Shown piece after piece: positions 11,544 to 23,221 of a DNA stretch of 64,000 nt (position 1 is the stretch's first letter; each line of letters opens with the position of its first letter). Position numbers and translations under genes: made by a program. This DNA is from Ambrosia x helenae (lineage: Eukaryota > Streptophyta > Magnoliopsida > Asterales > Asteraceae): NCBI GenBank assembly GCA_030844895.1, contig CM061224.1, positions 76,082,567 to 76,146,566 of the forward strand, written 5' to 3'. A model generated the notes under the pieces. The model made no database searches and was not told the DNA's origin. It saw only the letters and a list, made by a program, of their open reading frames with translations.

Positions 11544-11912
11544 TCTAATTCCTTGGAATAAGGTAATTCAAGGCATTAGGTTTTGTGTTAAAGTCTCTTG
11601 TAAACAACTTAAGATTTGGTTGTGTATCAAAGCCTCTAACAAACTACTCCTTCTTATTAACTTTATTATTTGATCTTGTTTGAATTGTGGCTTAAAGTAT
11701 CTTGAATCGTCTTTTTGCATTTGCTCATCTTTTATTACACTTCGGGTTCTTTTCTAGCATCATGAAAGCTTGCAAACTAATCATACCCATGAAAAACAAT
11801 AAAAAATTAGATGAGTTAAATAAATGTTCATTTCAACACAAACACTAGCATAAACACAAATTCTTACCAAAAGAAGTGAAAAGAGAACCAAGAAAATTGA
11901 GAGAGATCTCAT
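11544..11912 (-). pseudogene. Organ-specific protein copy 2, pseudogene
   Basis: Exon 1 (11912-11846, MRSLSIFLVLF... signal peptide) is intact with its GT donor. Exon 2 (from 11753) lacks one A of the AAAAGAAACCC run found in copy 1 and has lost about a dozen bases covering the EYGR codons, so the frame breaks at once. The acceptor has changed from GCAAG to GCTAG. The C-terminal stop context is still recognisable at 11544. A foreign insert begins within a few bases upstream of its ATG, separating it from its TATA box (12158). Confidence 0.75.
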
Positions 11913-11914
11913 TA

Positions 11915-12105
11915 CTTTATTGTAAAACAAGGTCTCGGAGGCCGAGTATTCCCGAGTAATTGCTACAAGGTAGGTTGCCAAGGCCCGAGTACTCTAAGTT
12001 GAGGCCGAGTACTCCCGGGGTACTCTCCGACTAGGCCGAGAACTCCCCGAGTACTCCCGACTCCGACTAGGGAGCGCCTAGCGACATTTGCAAAATTAGT
12101 CATTG
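11915..12105. mobile_element. Short GAGTACTC-rich repeat inserted in copy 2 leader
   Basis: About 190 bp absent from copies 1 and 3, rich in ccgagtactccc words, ending gcgcctagcgacatttgcaa. A related, diverged copy lies at about 38840-39050 in the opposite sense (ggttgcaaaagtcgttagg...). This looks like a non-autonomous transposon family; ends and duplications are not sharp. Confidence 0.45.
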
Positions 12106-12157
12106 CCATTGATTCATTGAATACTTTGGTTAGGTAGATGTGCAGTTGATACATGGG

Positions 12158-12165
12158 TATTTATA
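12158..12165 (-). promoter_or_regulatory. TATA box of organ-specific copy 2
   Basis: TATAAATA on the minus strand, intact, but now about 250 bp from its start codon because of the 190-bp insert. Confidence 0.6.
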
Positions 12166-12306
12166 GAGAGAGTACTTGTGGAACCTATGAACATGTGTAA
12201 AATGGATATATTCAACAATAATTATATAATGTAATACAATATAAAATGATACGATAGGATATATAATATAACATAATATTTTATAATAGGATATAATAGG
12301 ATATAA

Positions 12307-12390
12307 AGCTGTCTACATCTTATCCTCCTCAGACCCTACCTTAGCTTTTGCTATTGGTGGAATTAACTGAGTATGATGATGATGATGATA
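12307..12390 (+). mobile_element. SINE-like 3' tail with (ATG)n end
   Basis: About 85 bp absent from unit A, reading gctgtctacatcttatcctc through to a gatgatgatgatg tail. Near-matching flanks (ataggatata / atacgacata) suggest a target duplication. This resembles the conserved 3' part of a widespread plant SINE that ends in a trinucleotide run; the tRNA-like head is missing. Confidence 0.45.
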
Positions 12391-12639
12391 CGACATAATA
12401 CAATACAGAGGTGTATATAAGCCGAGACCGGGTCTATGTTCACTTAAGTGGAACTGAGATTGGTCGCCTACGAGTGACTAGACTTGTTCAACACAGTTAA
12501 CAAATAACAAAATAAAATAAATATTTAGCGGGTCTGAGACTATAATTAAAAAAACAAAGAAGCATAAACAAAAATAGGAAAGCGACAAGAAAAAAAAGAA
12601 TTACGAAAGGAAACAAGAAAAAATAAACAGTAAAAAAAA

Positions 12640-13033
12640 TGTTGGGTCTATAATAATGAGACTAACGCTATCAAATACATATTGGTGATCAATGTTTGGG
12701 TTATGATATTTGGAACCGAGAACACTTGGGTTCTCGGTTATTTAAGGTGTTTGGGCCGAGAACTCATAAGTTCTCAGCTGGGCTTGGCTAGGCCATGTGG
12801 GCAGTGTGGGATACCTAGTATATAATGTTGGGTCTATAGTTAATGTTTTGTTCATTTGTTAGGTTAGCGGTTTTGGTTTTCTCTAAGAACTCTCATTGTA
12901 TCATACGTTCTCTGAAACCGTATGCAATAGAAAGCTTTTCGTTCATATTATTCATCTTGTTTCTTTAATCACACAACGTTTTGATTCCGTCAATCCATTG
13001 TGTTACTTGATATCGTGTTTTTTGGGACTTACA
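12640..13033 (+). repeat. Small solo LTR (394 bp)
   Basis: TGTTGGGTCTATAA at 12640 to ...gggacttaca at 13033 is missing from unit A at the matching place, has TG...CA ends, and is flanked by AAAAA on both sides (12635-12639, 13034-13038). The A-rich target makes the duplication weak evidence on its own, but the clean absence in unit A supports it. Probably a Copia-type solo LTR. Confidence 0.6.
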
Positions 13034-13911
13034 AAAAATACTCAAAGAAACCTCTTGAAATAATGGGCTCAAGTGATTAAAATTTCAAACCTATAACCTT
13101 GAGGTTTAAAGGCGAAATGCATTGGGTTGTCCATTAAAAAATAAAAACTATTACAAATGCTACCGCCATGAAAAACATGACCCGTCAAAGGTCCCGTGAG
13201 TCAAATCCTTTCACCTTGCTCGGTAACATTTTGTTTTAGGACACTACTAGTACGATTCCTGGAGTAGATATAGCAACCAAAAAAGATATGCCCAAAGGAT
13301 ACACGTGCGTGTTTTACATGCATTGATACCGATGTAGTTTTCCGAGTATCAATTCAGTTACAAGAATTCGTTAGACATCACAGTAATTGAAAAAAAAAAC
13401 TCTATTTGGAATTTTTACCGCCATTTGAAGGAAACGGTATACTGAATATGATATTGGTACTGTTGTTGTTTGGAAGAAATGATAACGAAAAAAAACATTC
13501 GTATTTCACCCATTCGAAGTTAACTTTTATTGAATCATAGATAAAGGTTAGAATGTTGTATCAATATTTTATAGAACGTTATTATATCATTATAAGTGAT
13601 GTGGGTAAACAATGTAACATTTCGCATTTAATAATTGTACGTTACGATTAAAACGACAAGTTCTATTATTATAATTTACATTTAATTATTTTGTAGCATT
13701 TTATGTATATATATATATATATATATATATAAAGATTTATAATAAATACTAGATTAGAAAAAAAATATAAACTGATTATTTGTGATTAGTCTTACCCAAT
13801 CTAGCAGGCCCAATCAGACTTTAACCCAGCCCAACAGCTGAGAACAAATACCCGGTCCACCCAGCCAAGCCCAACACCCTCACCCCATTAACCTGTTTAA
13901 CAAAAAAAGAA

Positions 13912-13998
13912 AAAAAGGGCTGCTTCATCTGAGGCTCGAACCGGAGCCAAACCACAAACACCCACATGTCCCCACCAGTTGAGCCACAGCTCATCTTG
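13912..13998 (-). other. tRNA-like Pol III module (minus) in Gypsy-1 5' LTR
   Basis: On the minus strand an A-box-like TGGCTCAACTGG (13986-13975) is followed 32 bp later by a B-box GGTTCGAGCCTC (13942-13931), then a T-run (from about 13918). Spacing and terminator fit a tRNA-derived Pol III unit or SINE head. The copy in the 3' LTR is at 18591-18670. Confidence 0.6.
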
Positions 13999-14020
13999 TA
14001 AATATTCATGGTTATTATTG

Positions 14021-14028
14021 TATAAAAG
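14021..14028 (+). promoter_or_regulatory. TATA box of Gypsy-1 LTR
   Basis: TATAAAAG, 408 bp into the LTR and about 25 bp past the minus-strand Pol III module; conserved at 18688-18695 in the 3' LTR. Confidence 0.6.
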
Positions 14029-14589
14029 CCTTTTTGGACTGCTGCTACTGTTTCGCTGCACAAGATTAGCGCTCGCAGTCAACACCCAGATCATTGTTTT
14101 ATCAATTAATCACACATATATGGTAAGTATCGTGATTATCGGCATATCCTTCATCAAATACACGTATGATTTCAATCAATTTGACCAAAATAATTAATTA
14201 TACGCGTAAACAATCAATAACGGGTCAAAACATACCAAAACGAACACCAAGCTATTAAACTATAAATTAAACATTGCTGGGCCTTCTACACTCGCCGAAC
14301 ATCTCTTCTCTATCCCCAATTTCACTCGAAAATTTTCTATTCATTGATTTTTGTTCGTATTTTGACTTTAAGCCTTGACTGATCGTTCGTGCTCATAACG
14401 TGTTTGTAAGTAACATTCGTTTTGTGGGATTTGTTGTTCGGCACATACACAACATTAACCCTAAGGTTAATTGGGTTAATGTTGTGTAAATCGTTCAATT
14501 GGAAAATCTAGGGCTCGCAATAGTGATAATTGGGGAAGAACACTTAGAACAGATATGGTATTTTAATTTTAACGAACTAAAACAAAACA

Positions 14590-14698
14590 CAACCACTGGT
14601 CTAGACCAAGTGGTTGTGTCTGGTGCCCTCTCCCCAATCCACGCGGGTTCGAGTCCCAGCAGTGGATTCCTTTTTGTTTCCTTTTTCCCTTTTTTACA
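14590..14698 (+). other. tRNA-like Pol III module (plus) in Gypsy-1 5' LTR
   Basis: An A-box-like TAGACCAAGTGG (14602-14613) and a perfect B-box GGTTCGAGTCC (14646-14656) are 32 bp apart, followed by runs of T from 14671. The copy in the 3' LTR is at 19256-19360. It is likely a SINE or tRNA-derived insert in the ancestral LTR; I could not fold a full cloverleaf. Confidence 0.6.
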
Positions 14699-16173
14699 AA
14701 TAAACATATATTATATATATAATCTTATAAATTCAATTTTTGTTAATAAAACACTTTTATAAATTCTAAAAAAAATTATCTTATATTAATCTGATGTAAA
14801 AGTTCAACTTACAATTTTTAGTTATCAAAAATTTATTTATTTAATATATATAATAAATAAATCAAATTTATTCTATTTTATTTATAAAAATCTATAAAAA
14901 TATCAAAACGATCTTATTAATTTCCACAAAAATTATCCTGAGTTTATACAAAGATAAACTTTTCTGAAATGATTTTTATTTCAGAAAAAATCATTTATTT
15001 AATATTTTTTAAGCAATTTTTGTTAGTTTTAATCATAATTAAATCATAATAAATTCAATTTTTAATATTTTTGCACCAAAATTTTATACAAATTATTTCT
15101 GAATATTTAGAACAGAAATATAAATTTTAAACTTATAATTCTTTAATTTTAATATTTTTAGATATTAAAGTTAAATTTTTACTATTTGTTATAATTAGAA
15201 TTAATATTCTATTTTAAAGAAAATAATTTTGTAAAAATTATTTTTACACTTTAAATACATTATTGTGACCATCTTAACTTTAAATTTCCTAAAAAGATTT
15301 TGGTTATTTAATTATTAATATTCCCTCAATTATCAAACATTTTTTATATTAATCAAACAAGTATTTATCCCCAATTCGAAGCCCTAGAAACTTATACATT
15401 TGTAGACTTAGACATATTTATTACCTTATTATAGGGTGATACTTGATACATTTGGGCAACACCATTATTCAATTTTTCAACAGATATAATATTTTGCTAA
15501 GGTGAGTTTTACATAGCCCCTTTTCTATTTATCACCATTTTTGGGGTGAAACATGTTACAACAATATTTATGCAATTCAATCATGAATGTGTCTATGTGT
15601 ATTTCTATGTTGCATTATGCCTTGAACATGACTAGGGTAAGCACAATTCTAGCATAAACATTCATCGACCAAACGGTATACATTGATAGATCTATTGGAC
15701 TGACAATCCCACCCGGATACGTGCCTCCTACAAAGGTTACGTGGGTGTTTGTTACTGCAATATAAACGAGTGAACCATGAGCGTATGGGATGTACCACAA
15801 TACAACAGTCAACAAGGTTGATTATGCACTCGATTTACTTCTAGTATGTTTTTGCATATGGACTAGATTGCCATGACACATGAATTGCACAACAATTTTA
15901 TTCGATTATCAAAACCTATGTAATTCTCACCAACTTTTGTTGACCCAAAACATTTTCAACTTAACATATTTCAGGTTCTACTTGCTTGAAGATTTGACTT
16001 AATGCTTGAGGATATTTGCATAGTTTTATTCAATTTGATGTACAAATTCTTAGAACAATTGTATGTAACTTACTTAAATTAATTAATGAAATTTATTATT
16101 AACCATGAGCTACTGAACAATCATCAATACGTGACATCCCGATGTTTCCGCCATCGGTTGGGGTGTTACAGAT

Positions 16174-16190
16174 TGGTATCAGAGCCATGG
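16174..16190 (+). promoter_or_regulatory. Gypsy-1 primer binding site (initiator Met tRNA)
   Basis: TGGTATCAGAGCCATGG, complementary to the 3' end of plant initiator Met tRNA, three bases after the 5' LTR. Confidence 0.92.
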
Positions 16191-16693
16191 TTATAGGGAA
16201 TTAGGTTATTAGAAAAATAATCTAGTCTATAACCATAGGATTTAACCAGTACTTGCTTCTTATACTTGCTATTCTCTATCTCCCTCCTACTTCATATCCC
16301 TACTTTCATCCTTACAAGAAGGTTGCTCTCCATCACTGGATCCACTCTTAGACTAATAGGACAAATTCCTCAGGCTTAGCCTGAACCACCTTGAGATCTC
16401 ATCGAAGTTCTAGATTTTAATAACGAACACGTGCAATCTGGAAGGGTGAACGCCTGTATTCTGAGTCTTCTGTCTAGGCTGGCATTACGCATATATCCCA
16501 ATCAAACGAGGGACCTGGATGCCTACCTGGGAATTCTCGGGATGAGTGTTCACTTATAGGCTAAAGCATGTCTTCATATGTTATTAGAATTTAGAATCTT
16601 TGATAAGTCAACGTTTTCGTTTATTCGTTTTAATGAATAAATGATTACATTCCTTATATTACCTCATTCATTTCATTGTGTCTCTTACAAATC

Positions 16694-17800
16694 ATGCCTC
16701 CACGTCGCAGCACTCGCAATAACAATGGTGGTAATCATGAGGAAGGAAATAGCAACACTAACCACAACAACAACAACAATAACAACAACAACAATGGTGT
16801 TGATGCCCAACTGGCTGCGATCATTTCTCAACAAATGGCGCAGCAAATCGCAACTCTGGTTCCTAACTAACTAGCTCAAGTCATCCAGTTGAACGGCAAC
16901 GGGAACGGAAACGGCAACGAGAATGGAAATGGAAATCACAATGGAATGGGAATGGACTTCCAGCCTGTACCCCTAAACACTTTAATTCTTGTAATCCCCC
17001 AAAGTTTAGTGGTGAAGAAGGAGCTACGGGACTCCTGCAATGGTTTGAGGGTATTGAGAATACTTTTATCAACAGTGAATGCCCTGACAACTTTAAAGTC
17101 CGTTATGCCATGAGTGTTCTTCACAAACGAGCACTCACTTGGTGGAATGAAGAAAAACGCACTCGCGGAGCTGAAGCTGCACTAGCCTTAACTTGGGATC
17201 AAGCTAAAGACATTATGAAGGCAGAGTTCTGTCCTCGTAATGAAATTAAGAAGCTGGAAGATGAATTTCATGATCTTGCTCAAGACAGTGGGGAAAACCT
17301 TGCTTACAACACTCGTTTCCACGAACTTAGCTTACTGCTACCCCACAAAGTCACCCCTTTGCCCATTGCGATCGAAAATACATTGGTGGTTTACCGATGC
17401 AGATTCAAGACACGGTGTGGGAAGGAACCCTGCTACTTTGGAGGAAGCAAAGCGTTTGGCTGCCACCCTAACAGATAACCATGTGAAAGCAGGAACCCTA
17501 ACTCGTAAAGGGAAAAGAAAAAGGATACTCCCCAACCTGCCGTTGAAATCAAAACCGAGGCCTCAACCAACGGTAGTGTAAGGTCAGGAATTTTGCAATA
17601 GACACCACTGTCCCACCCAACAAGAAACAATACAACGGGAAGCTACCCAAGTGTGACACCTGCCAGTATCACCACCCAACTCAAGTTCCCTGCCGACAGT
17701 GCACCAATTGTCAAAGGTATGGGCATCTTGCGGATACTTGTCGAATCCCTGCTACAAACGCTCTTGATGCTCCAAATAATCCCGCTTGAGACCCTCCAGC
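16694..17800 (+). pseudogene. Gypsy-1 gag, frameshifted
   Basis: It starts MPPRRSTRNNNGG with an asparagine run from an AAC microsatellite (about 16760-16796). A stop at 16868 interrupts it, followed by a GNGNGN run. The capsid-like core reads ALTWWNEEKRTRG...EFCPRNEIKKLEDEFHDL in the frame at 17110-17370. After a frameshift near 17375 it continues ...NPATLEEAKRLAATL, and the zinc region carries C-x2-C-x3-H-H (near 17653) and CTNCQRYGHLADTC (about 17708-17750). No protease follows; the sequence runs into the 3' untranslated part near 17800. Typical intact gag of this type is 400-480 residues. Confidence 0.8.
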
Positions 17801-18257
17801 TACTTAACCACAAACTCTACCATTTGAATGATGTCTATTTTTCTCTTTAATTCTATGTATTGACACTTTTGATTCAAGTAATAGAATAAAGTACTATCAT
17901 AATATCTGAGTGCATGCTTGTTTGAATTAATTGCTATATCTATGATTGCTTACTTGTACAACAATTAGTTGACTACCAAACAACCCACTCAACGATTGGT
18001 AGAGGTCATCATGTCTTTCCAACAATCGAGAGAGGCCCTACAACCTGCTCAACGACTGGTGAGACTATCGAACCTGCTCAACAATCGGTAGAGTCATAAA
18101 AGGACGCAAAACCCTAATGTAAGGTAAATTGGTAATTACGGTCCGGAACGTAATCATGAGTTTACAGGTACGTTAAGGTAGTGTGAAATTTTATCAAGGT
18201 TTTCAGTAGTTGACCAATTGTAAACCTAGTGTTTCTCTTAACTTCGGGACGAAGTTC

Positions 18258-18274
18258 CTAAAAGTAGGGGAGAC
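18258..18274 (+). promoter_or_regulatory. Gypsy-1 polypurine tract
   Basis: Purine-rich aaaagtaggggagac directly before the 3' LTR; primes plus-strand DNA synthesis in this family. Confidence 0.85.
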
Positions 18275-18363
18275 TGTAACATTTCGCATTTAATAATTGT
18301 ACGTTACGATTAAAACGACAAGTTCTATTATTATAATTTACATTTAATTATTTTGCAGCATTT

Positions 18364-18408
<45 letters not shown>

Positions 18409-19701
18409 ATTTATAATAAATACTAGATTAGAAAAAAAAATATAAACTGATTATTTGTGATTAGTCTTACCCAATCCAGCAGGCCTAATCAGACTTTAAC
18501 CCAGCCCAACAGCTGAGAACAAATACCCAGCCAAGCCCAACACCCTCACCCCATTAACCTGTTTAACAAAAAAAAGAAAAAAAGGGCTGCTTCATCTGAG
18601 GCTCGAACCGGAGCCAAACCACAAACACCCACACGTCCCCACCAGTTGAGCCACAGCTCATCTTGTGAATATTCATGGTTATTATTGTATAAAAGCTTTT
18701 TTGGACTGCTGCTACTGTTTCGCTGCACAAGATTAGCGCTCGCAGTCAACACCCAGATCATTGGTTTATCAATTAATCACACATATATGTAGGTATCGTG
18801 ATTATCGGCCTATCCTTCATCAAATACACTATGATTTCAATCAATTTGACCAAAATAATTAATTATACGCGTAAACAATCAATAACGGGTCAAAACTTAC
18901 CAAAACGAACACCAAGCTATTAAACTATAAATTAAACATTGCTGGGCCTTCTACACTCGCCGACATCTCTTCTCTATCCCCAATTTCACTCGAAAATTTT
19001 CCGTTCATTGATTTTTGTTCGTATTTTGACTTTAAGCCTTGACCGATCGTTCGTGCTCATAACGTGTTTGTAAGTAACATTTTTTTTGTGGGATTTGTTG
19101 TTCGGCACATACACAACATTAACCCTAAGGTTATTGGGTTAATGTTATGTAAGTCGTTCAATTGGAAAATCTAGGGCTCGCAATAGTGATAATTGGGAAG
19201 AACACTTAGAACAGATATGGTATTTAATTTTAACGAACTAAAACAAAACACAACCACTGGTCTGGACCAAGTGGTTGTGTCTGGTGCCCTCTCCCCAATC
19301 CACGCGGGTTCGAGTCCCAGCAGTGGATTCCTTTTTGTTTCCTTTTTCCTTTTTTACAAATAAACATATATTATATATATAATCTTATAAATTCAATTTT
19401 TGTTAATAAAACTCATTTATAAATTCTAAAAAAAATTATCTTATATTAATCTGATGTAAAAGTTCAACTTACAATTTTTAGTTTTCAAAAGTTTATTTAT
19501 TTAATATATATAATAAATAAATCAAGTTTATTCTATTTTATTTATAAAAATCTATAAAAATATCAAAACGATCTTATTAATTTCCACAAAAATTATCCTG
19601 AGTTTATACAAAGATAAACTTTTCTGAAATGATTTTTATTTCAGAAAAATCATTTATTTAATATTTTTAAGCAATTTTTGTTAGTTTTAATCATAATTAA
19701 A
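18275..19701 (+). repeat. Gypsy-1 3' LTR, first part
   Basis: Homologous to 13613-15046. The reading of the LTR stops at the TTAAA duplication (19697-19701), where Copia-A inserted, and resumes at 37456. Confidence 0.92.
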
Positions 19702-20404
19702 TGTTAGGATCTGAGTTTGTTTGTTTTGATTGTTTAACTAAATGATGGAAATAATGAAATGAAAATAGAATGAAAGTGCAGCAGAATAATAAACTGTAAA
19801 TCAAAACAAGAGAGTAAATGTTTTAGATCGAATGCTTTCATTAACTCAAAGATTACAATCGTACAATTACTCCCCCTCAGCCTGATCACACAGTGTTTGT
19901 CAGAGAGAATGTTTTGTGTGTGATGCAATAGAACAGTACAAGCACTGTTCTATTTATAGACAGACTCAAAGCACTGATGACCTAGGCTGACGTCACCTAA
20001 GACAGTGACCTCTAATAGAATAACAAACATAAACATCTGCCTATTACAAACTACTGTTACATTGAAAGCACTGATATTAAACAGCTGTTGAAGGTAAACT
20101 CTGATGGTCTTGTATCCACTGCTGGAGCCTAAGTGCTGTTGGTTCCAGCAGTGCTTTGGTCTTCAGTACTTGTATCAGCAGTTGCTCTTCATCAGACCTT
20201 TGGTCAGCAGTTGTTCTTCATCAGTTGTTTCCTCAACAGTTCTTTGTATCAGCAGTTGTTGAGCAGTTGTTTGGATAGAACAGTAGTTAGGGTCAGCAGT
20301 CTTTTGGGAGAAGCAAGTTGTAAAGACTGTTATTCAAGGATCAAACTAATAGCATGTTTTGGCTTTCTAATCATCTGTTCTTCTCCAGGTCAGCAGACCC
20401 AACA
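19702..20404 (-). repeat. Copia-A 3' LTR
   Basis: On the minus strand it runs TGTTGGGTCTGC...GATCCTAACA. It contains a TATA box (19951-19958), a TGACGTCA site and repeated CAGTTG words. Confidence 0.93.
19951..19995 (-). promoter_or_regulatory. Copia-A LTR core promoter: TATA box plus CRE/bZIP site
   Basis: The minus strand carries TATAAATA (19958-19951) and, 29 bp upstream, the perfect palindrome TGACGTCA (19995-19988), a classic plant bZIP/TGA target. Both are repeated in the 5' LTR (36994-37001 and 37033-37040). Further upstream (20130-20330) at least five CAGTTG words fit MYB sites. In Copia-C the palindrome has decayed to TGACATCA. Confidence 0.6.
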
Positions 20405-20416
20405 ATCTCCCCCTAG
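20405..20416 (-). promoter_or_regulatory. Copia-A polypurine tract
   Basis: The minus strand reads CTAGGGGGAGAT directly before the 3' LTR. Confidence 0.85.
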
Positions 20417-20444
20417 AACAGATGATGCCAAAACTCAGCTTTAT

Positions 20445-23221
20445 TTATTGATCTTTATTCCTCATCAGACTTCTCTGATTTGACCTTTGAATTAGTTCAA
20501 AGTTCAGAGCAAATAAGTCTTCTTCATCTCTTTCTAGATCCAGATTTAGCAATGCTTGGTGATCTTCTGCACATAGGCTGTAAGCATCATCCATGCTGAT
20601 CTTCTGAACCCTTCCATCTGACCTGAGCAGTGTCAATTCGTGGTTGTCTTTGTTGACCTTCCACTTTAGAATTTTTGAGTCAGTGGATTTGCTGAGATGA
20701 ACTTTTATTCTAGATGAGTTGGGTGAAGGAGGTCTTCCAATGAGTTCTCTGAGTTTCCAATGAACTTTAGCTTTGGGATCTTTGGCCATTTCTTCAATCC
20801 TGAGTAGTTCTTCCCTCAAAGCATGAGTAGTCCAACCATTGAACTGCTTTTTGTTTGCTTTGTAAGGCTTGGTTGCCATTATCTGTTCAAGAAGAGATTC
20901 CCTTACCTCCTTTTCCAAATCTACACTGAGAGGCATGGAGGACATGGAATTGCTCAGGGTCTTAGCAAAATCTTCAATCCTTCTGAGTTTGCTAAGCTCT
21001 GCTGAATGGATGCCCTGAGCAGTCCTGTCATCCTTCCCTTTGCATTTCTCCCTGATGATGGCATCCACCTGCTCACCCTTGTATTTCAGATAAGTATCAA
21101 TATTGAGGGAACAGGGAAGTTTGGGAGAGATGGGAAGGATCTTTCTGATGGCTGTTCAGTATTGTAGAAGGATTGTAATTCCCCCTTGAGTAGATCAAGT
21201 TCAAGGGGATACTGAACAACCAATGGTGTAATGGTTGGTGGTGGTCTATGGGATTTGAACTTGGATGTATGTGGTGAGAATGATGTGATTGGAATAGCTG
21301 TGATGGGAGGAGTGGATTGGGCAGTTGAAATGGTGGTTGGTGATGTGTGTATATTTTCATCATGCACAACAAAGGTTGATTTCTCTTCCTTGTGTACATG
21401 ATTTTTGGTGAAGGTGATTTGGGAGCAGTGGTTGGATTAACATCTGTTGGCCTTTTAGTAGAACCAGCAGATGTTGGGGTTTTGGCTGGTGATGTAGGTT
21501 TGGTGGTTGTTTGTTCAGGTGTGTGTGTTGGTTTGGGTACAGTGGTTTCAGTGTTTTGGGTGGCAGTGGTTTCAGTAGCAGTGGTTTTGTCAACAGAGGT
21601 GGTGTTTAATTTAGATGGTGGTTTTCTAACATGCTTAGCAGGTCTTTTCATCCTTTTAGAGGATCCCACATCTTCTTTTTCCTGCTGTTGTTCTCTTTTG
21701 AGATTCACCAGTAACTCTGCTTTAGCTTCCAAGGTGTCAGCCCTCTTTTGTTTGGCCTGAGCTGCCTTTTCAGCTTCTATGTTTGCAGAATCATCTACTG
21801 CTTTATTCTTCTCAGTGGTTTGTTGTGGTGGTGCTGTTGGTGTTTGTTGTTGTTGTGGAGCTGATTTGGTAGACTCTAGTTTCTTGGCAGACTTGGCTTG
21901 GCCTTTTTGAGAAGGAGGACAACCAAAAGGATCTAGTTTTGGTAGCCTATCTCTGCCACTCTCCCCCTTTTTGGCATCATCAGCCGTGAAAGCATCATCA
22001 TTTTCATCCCTGAGGATGGTGGTAGGGGCAGAGCCAGTAGTCTTCAGCAGGTGATCTTTGATGGCTTTGATATCAGCATGGGTATCTTTGTACCTTGCAT
22101 CTACCATATTCCTGATCTCAGCCATGTAGGTTTCATGTGTCTGATCAGCCAATTTTCTGTGAGCTATGATGATGGGGAAACTGATTTCCATAACTCATTG
22201 GCTATATCAGCTGTGGATGGTTGACTCTTGGAGAGATCTGCAATTGAGCTCAGTAGAAGCTTGACATCAGATTTGATGTCAGCAACAGAGGTTTCAATGA
22301 CAGAAACTCTGTCCGTCAATTCTTGGTATTTTGACCCATCTCCTAAATTAATAGGATCATCTGAGTCCCTACCAGTGGTAGTTCTACCTGATTTAGGCCT
22401 AATAGGTGAATCAGATGCCCCTTTGTCTTGGTACTGGGGACTTCCAACTGTTTTTGGAGACACTATAGTGGCTTCAACAGTTGTTGCCTTCAAGGGAGTC
22501 TTAGCTATGTAATCACTGTCCTGATGTGAGACAGTGGTCTCTACATCAGTAGTGGCTGCTCCACTTGAAAACTCACCTAGAGTTTTATTGAACTCAGGTG
22601 GTGTAACCTCCTCTTCTGTTTTGGGATAGCAGATTGAATATTCTCAGGGCCAGTCACTTGTTGGAGTATACTCTCAGTGACAGGTGGAAGAGAGGAACTG
22701 GGATCTTCCTGAGATTTGTCAATTGCTTCAAACAGAGGTTGCATTGTTTGTGGGACATGTGATGGTGAGGGTGAAGGGGTAACAAGAGAATTAGCCCTGG
22801 GAGAGGGGCTTGTGAACATATGGTCAAGTGACTCAAATGTGTCATGATGTGTGTCCCCTTGGCTTACAACATGATCCTTTTGAGAGGATTCATGAGGAGT
22901 TTGGTCAGGTGGAGGTATGTCCAACTGTTGTGAGGAAGTAACAACAGTGGTTTCAGGTTGCTTTTGTTGTTGCAACAGAGGTTTCTTCTGGTACCTCATC
23001 ATCCAGAAGCCTCTTTGTGGTTGAGTGGAGGTTTTTGTGGATGGATGTTTCATTTTGGAAGTGGCTGGTGTGGGTTTCACAGCACTGGATGTAGTGCCAT
23101 GACCACCAGGAGCAGTGGGCTCAACAACAGAGGTTTTGACAACAGTTGTTGCCTTTGTCCTCTTTTTTTGTGTTTTGGAAACTTTTGACACTTTAGACAC
23201 TTTTTCTTGGTGCTTCCACCC
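20445..23221 (-). pseudogene. Copia-A envelope-like ORF (C-terminal part, broken)
   Basis: Reading frames 23230-22577, 22493-22164, 22191-21097 and 21068-20445 on the minus strand together form one Lys/Pro/Thr/Ser/Gln-rich protein, broken by frameshifts. It is dominated by KVSKVSK-like, TTxT and PxxP low-complexity segments, with a more ordered C-terminus (LRRIEDFAKTLSNSMSSMP, then LRSDGRVQKISMDDAYSL). The C-terminus recurs in Copia-C (44853-46010), so it is a family trait. Sireviruses carry such an ORF after pol and it is called envelope-like, but I see no transmembrane helix or fusion peptide. Its N-terminal part was removed by the deletion that also cut RT. Confidence 0.65.

Larger units (their letters stand above)
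11338..13481 (-). repeat. Tandem unit B, left part (split by the Gypsy-1 nest)
   Basis: It follows unit A base for base at moderate divergence up to about 13481, then resumes at about 39366. It has gained several insertions absent from unit A: a GAGTACTC-type repeat (about 11915-12105), a SINE-like tail (12307-12390) and a small solo LTR (12640-13033). Outside pseudogene copy 2 it has no coding sequence. Confidence 0.75.
13613..16170 (+). repeat. Gypsy-1 5' LTR (2558 bp)
   Basis: TGTAACATTTCGC...GGGGTGTTACA. It matches 18275-19701 plus 37456-38592. It contains a microsatellite, two tRNA-like modules and a TATA box. Confidence 0.92.

Noticed and set aside
14585..14700. Possible functional tRNA gene
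   Set aside because: A and B boxes are present but no convincing acceptor stem or anticodon arm could be paired by eye; reported as a tRNA-like module instead.
21392..21760. 122-codon plus-strand frame, valine-rich
   Set aside because: Antisense of the Thr/Pro/Lys-rich envelope-like ORF of Copia-A; low complexity only.
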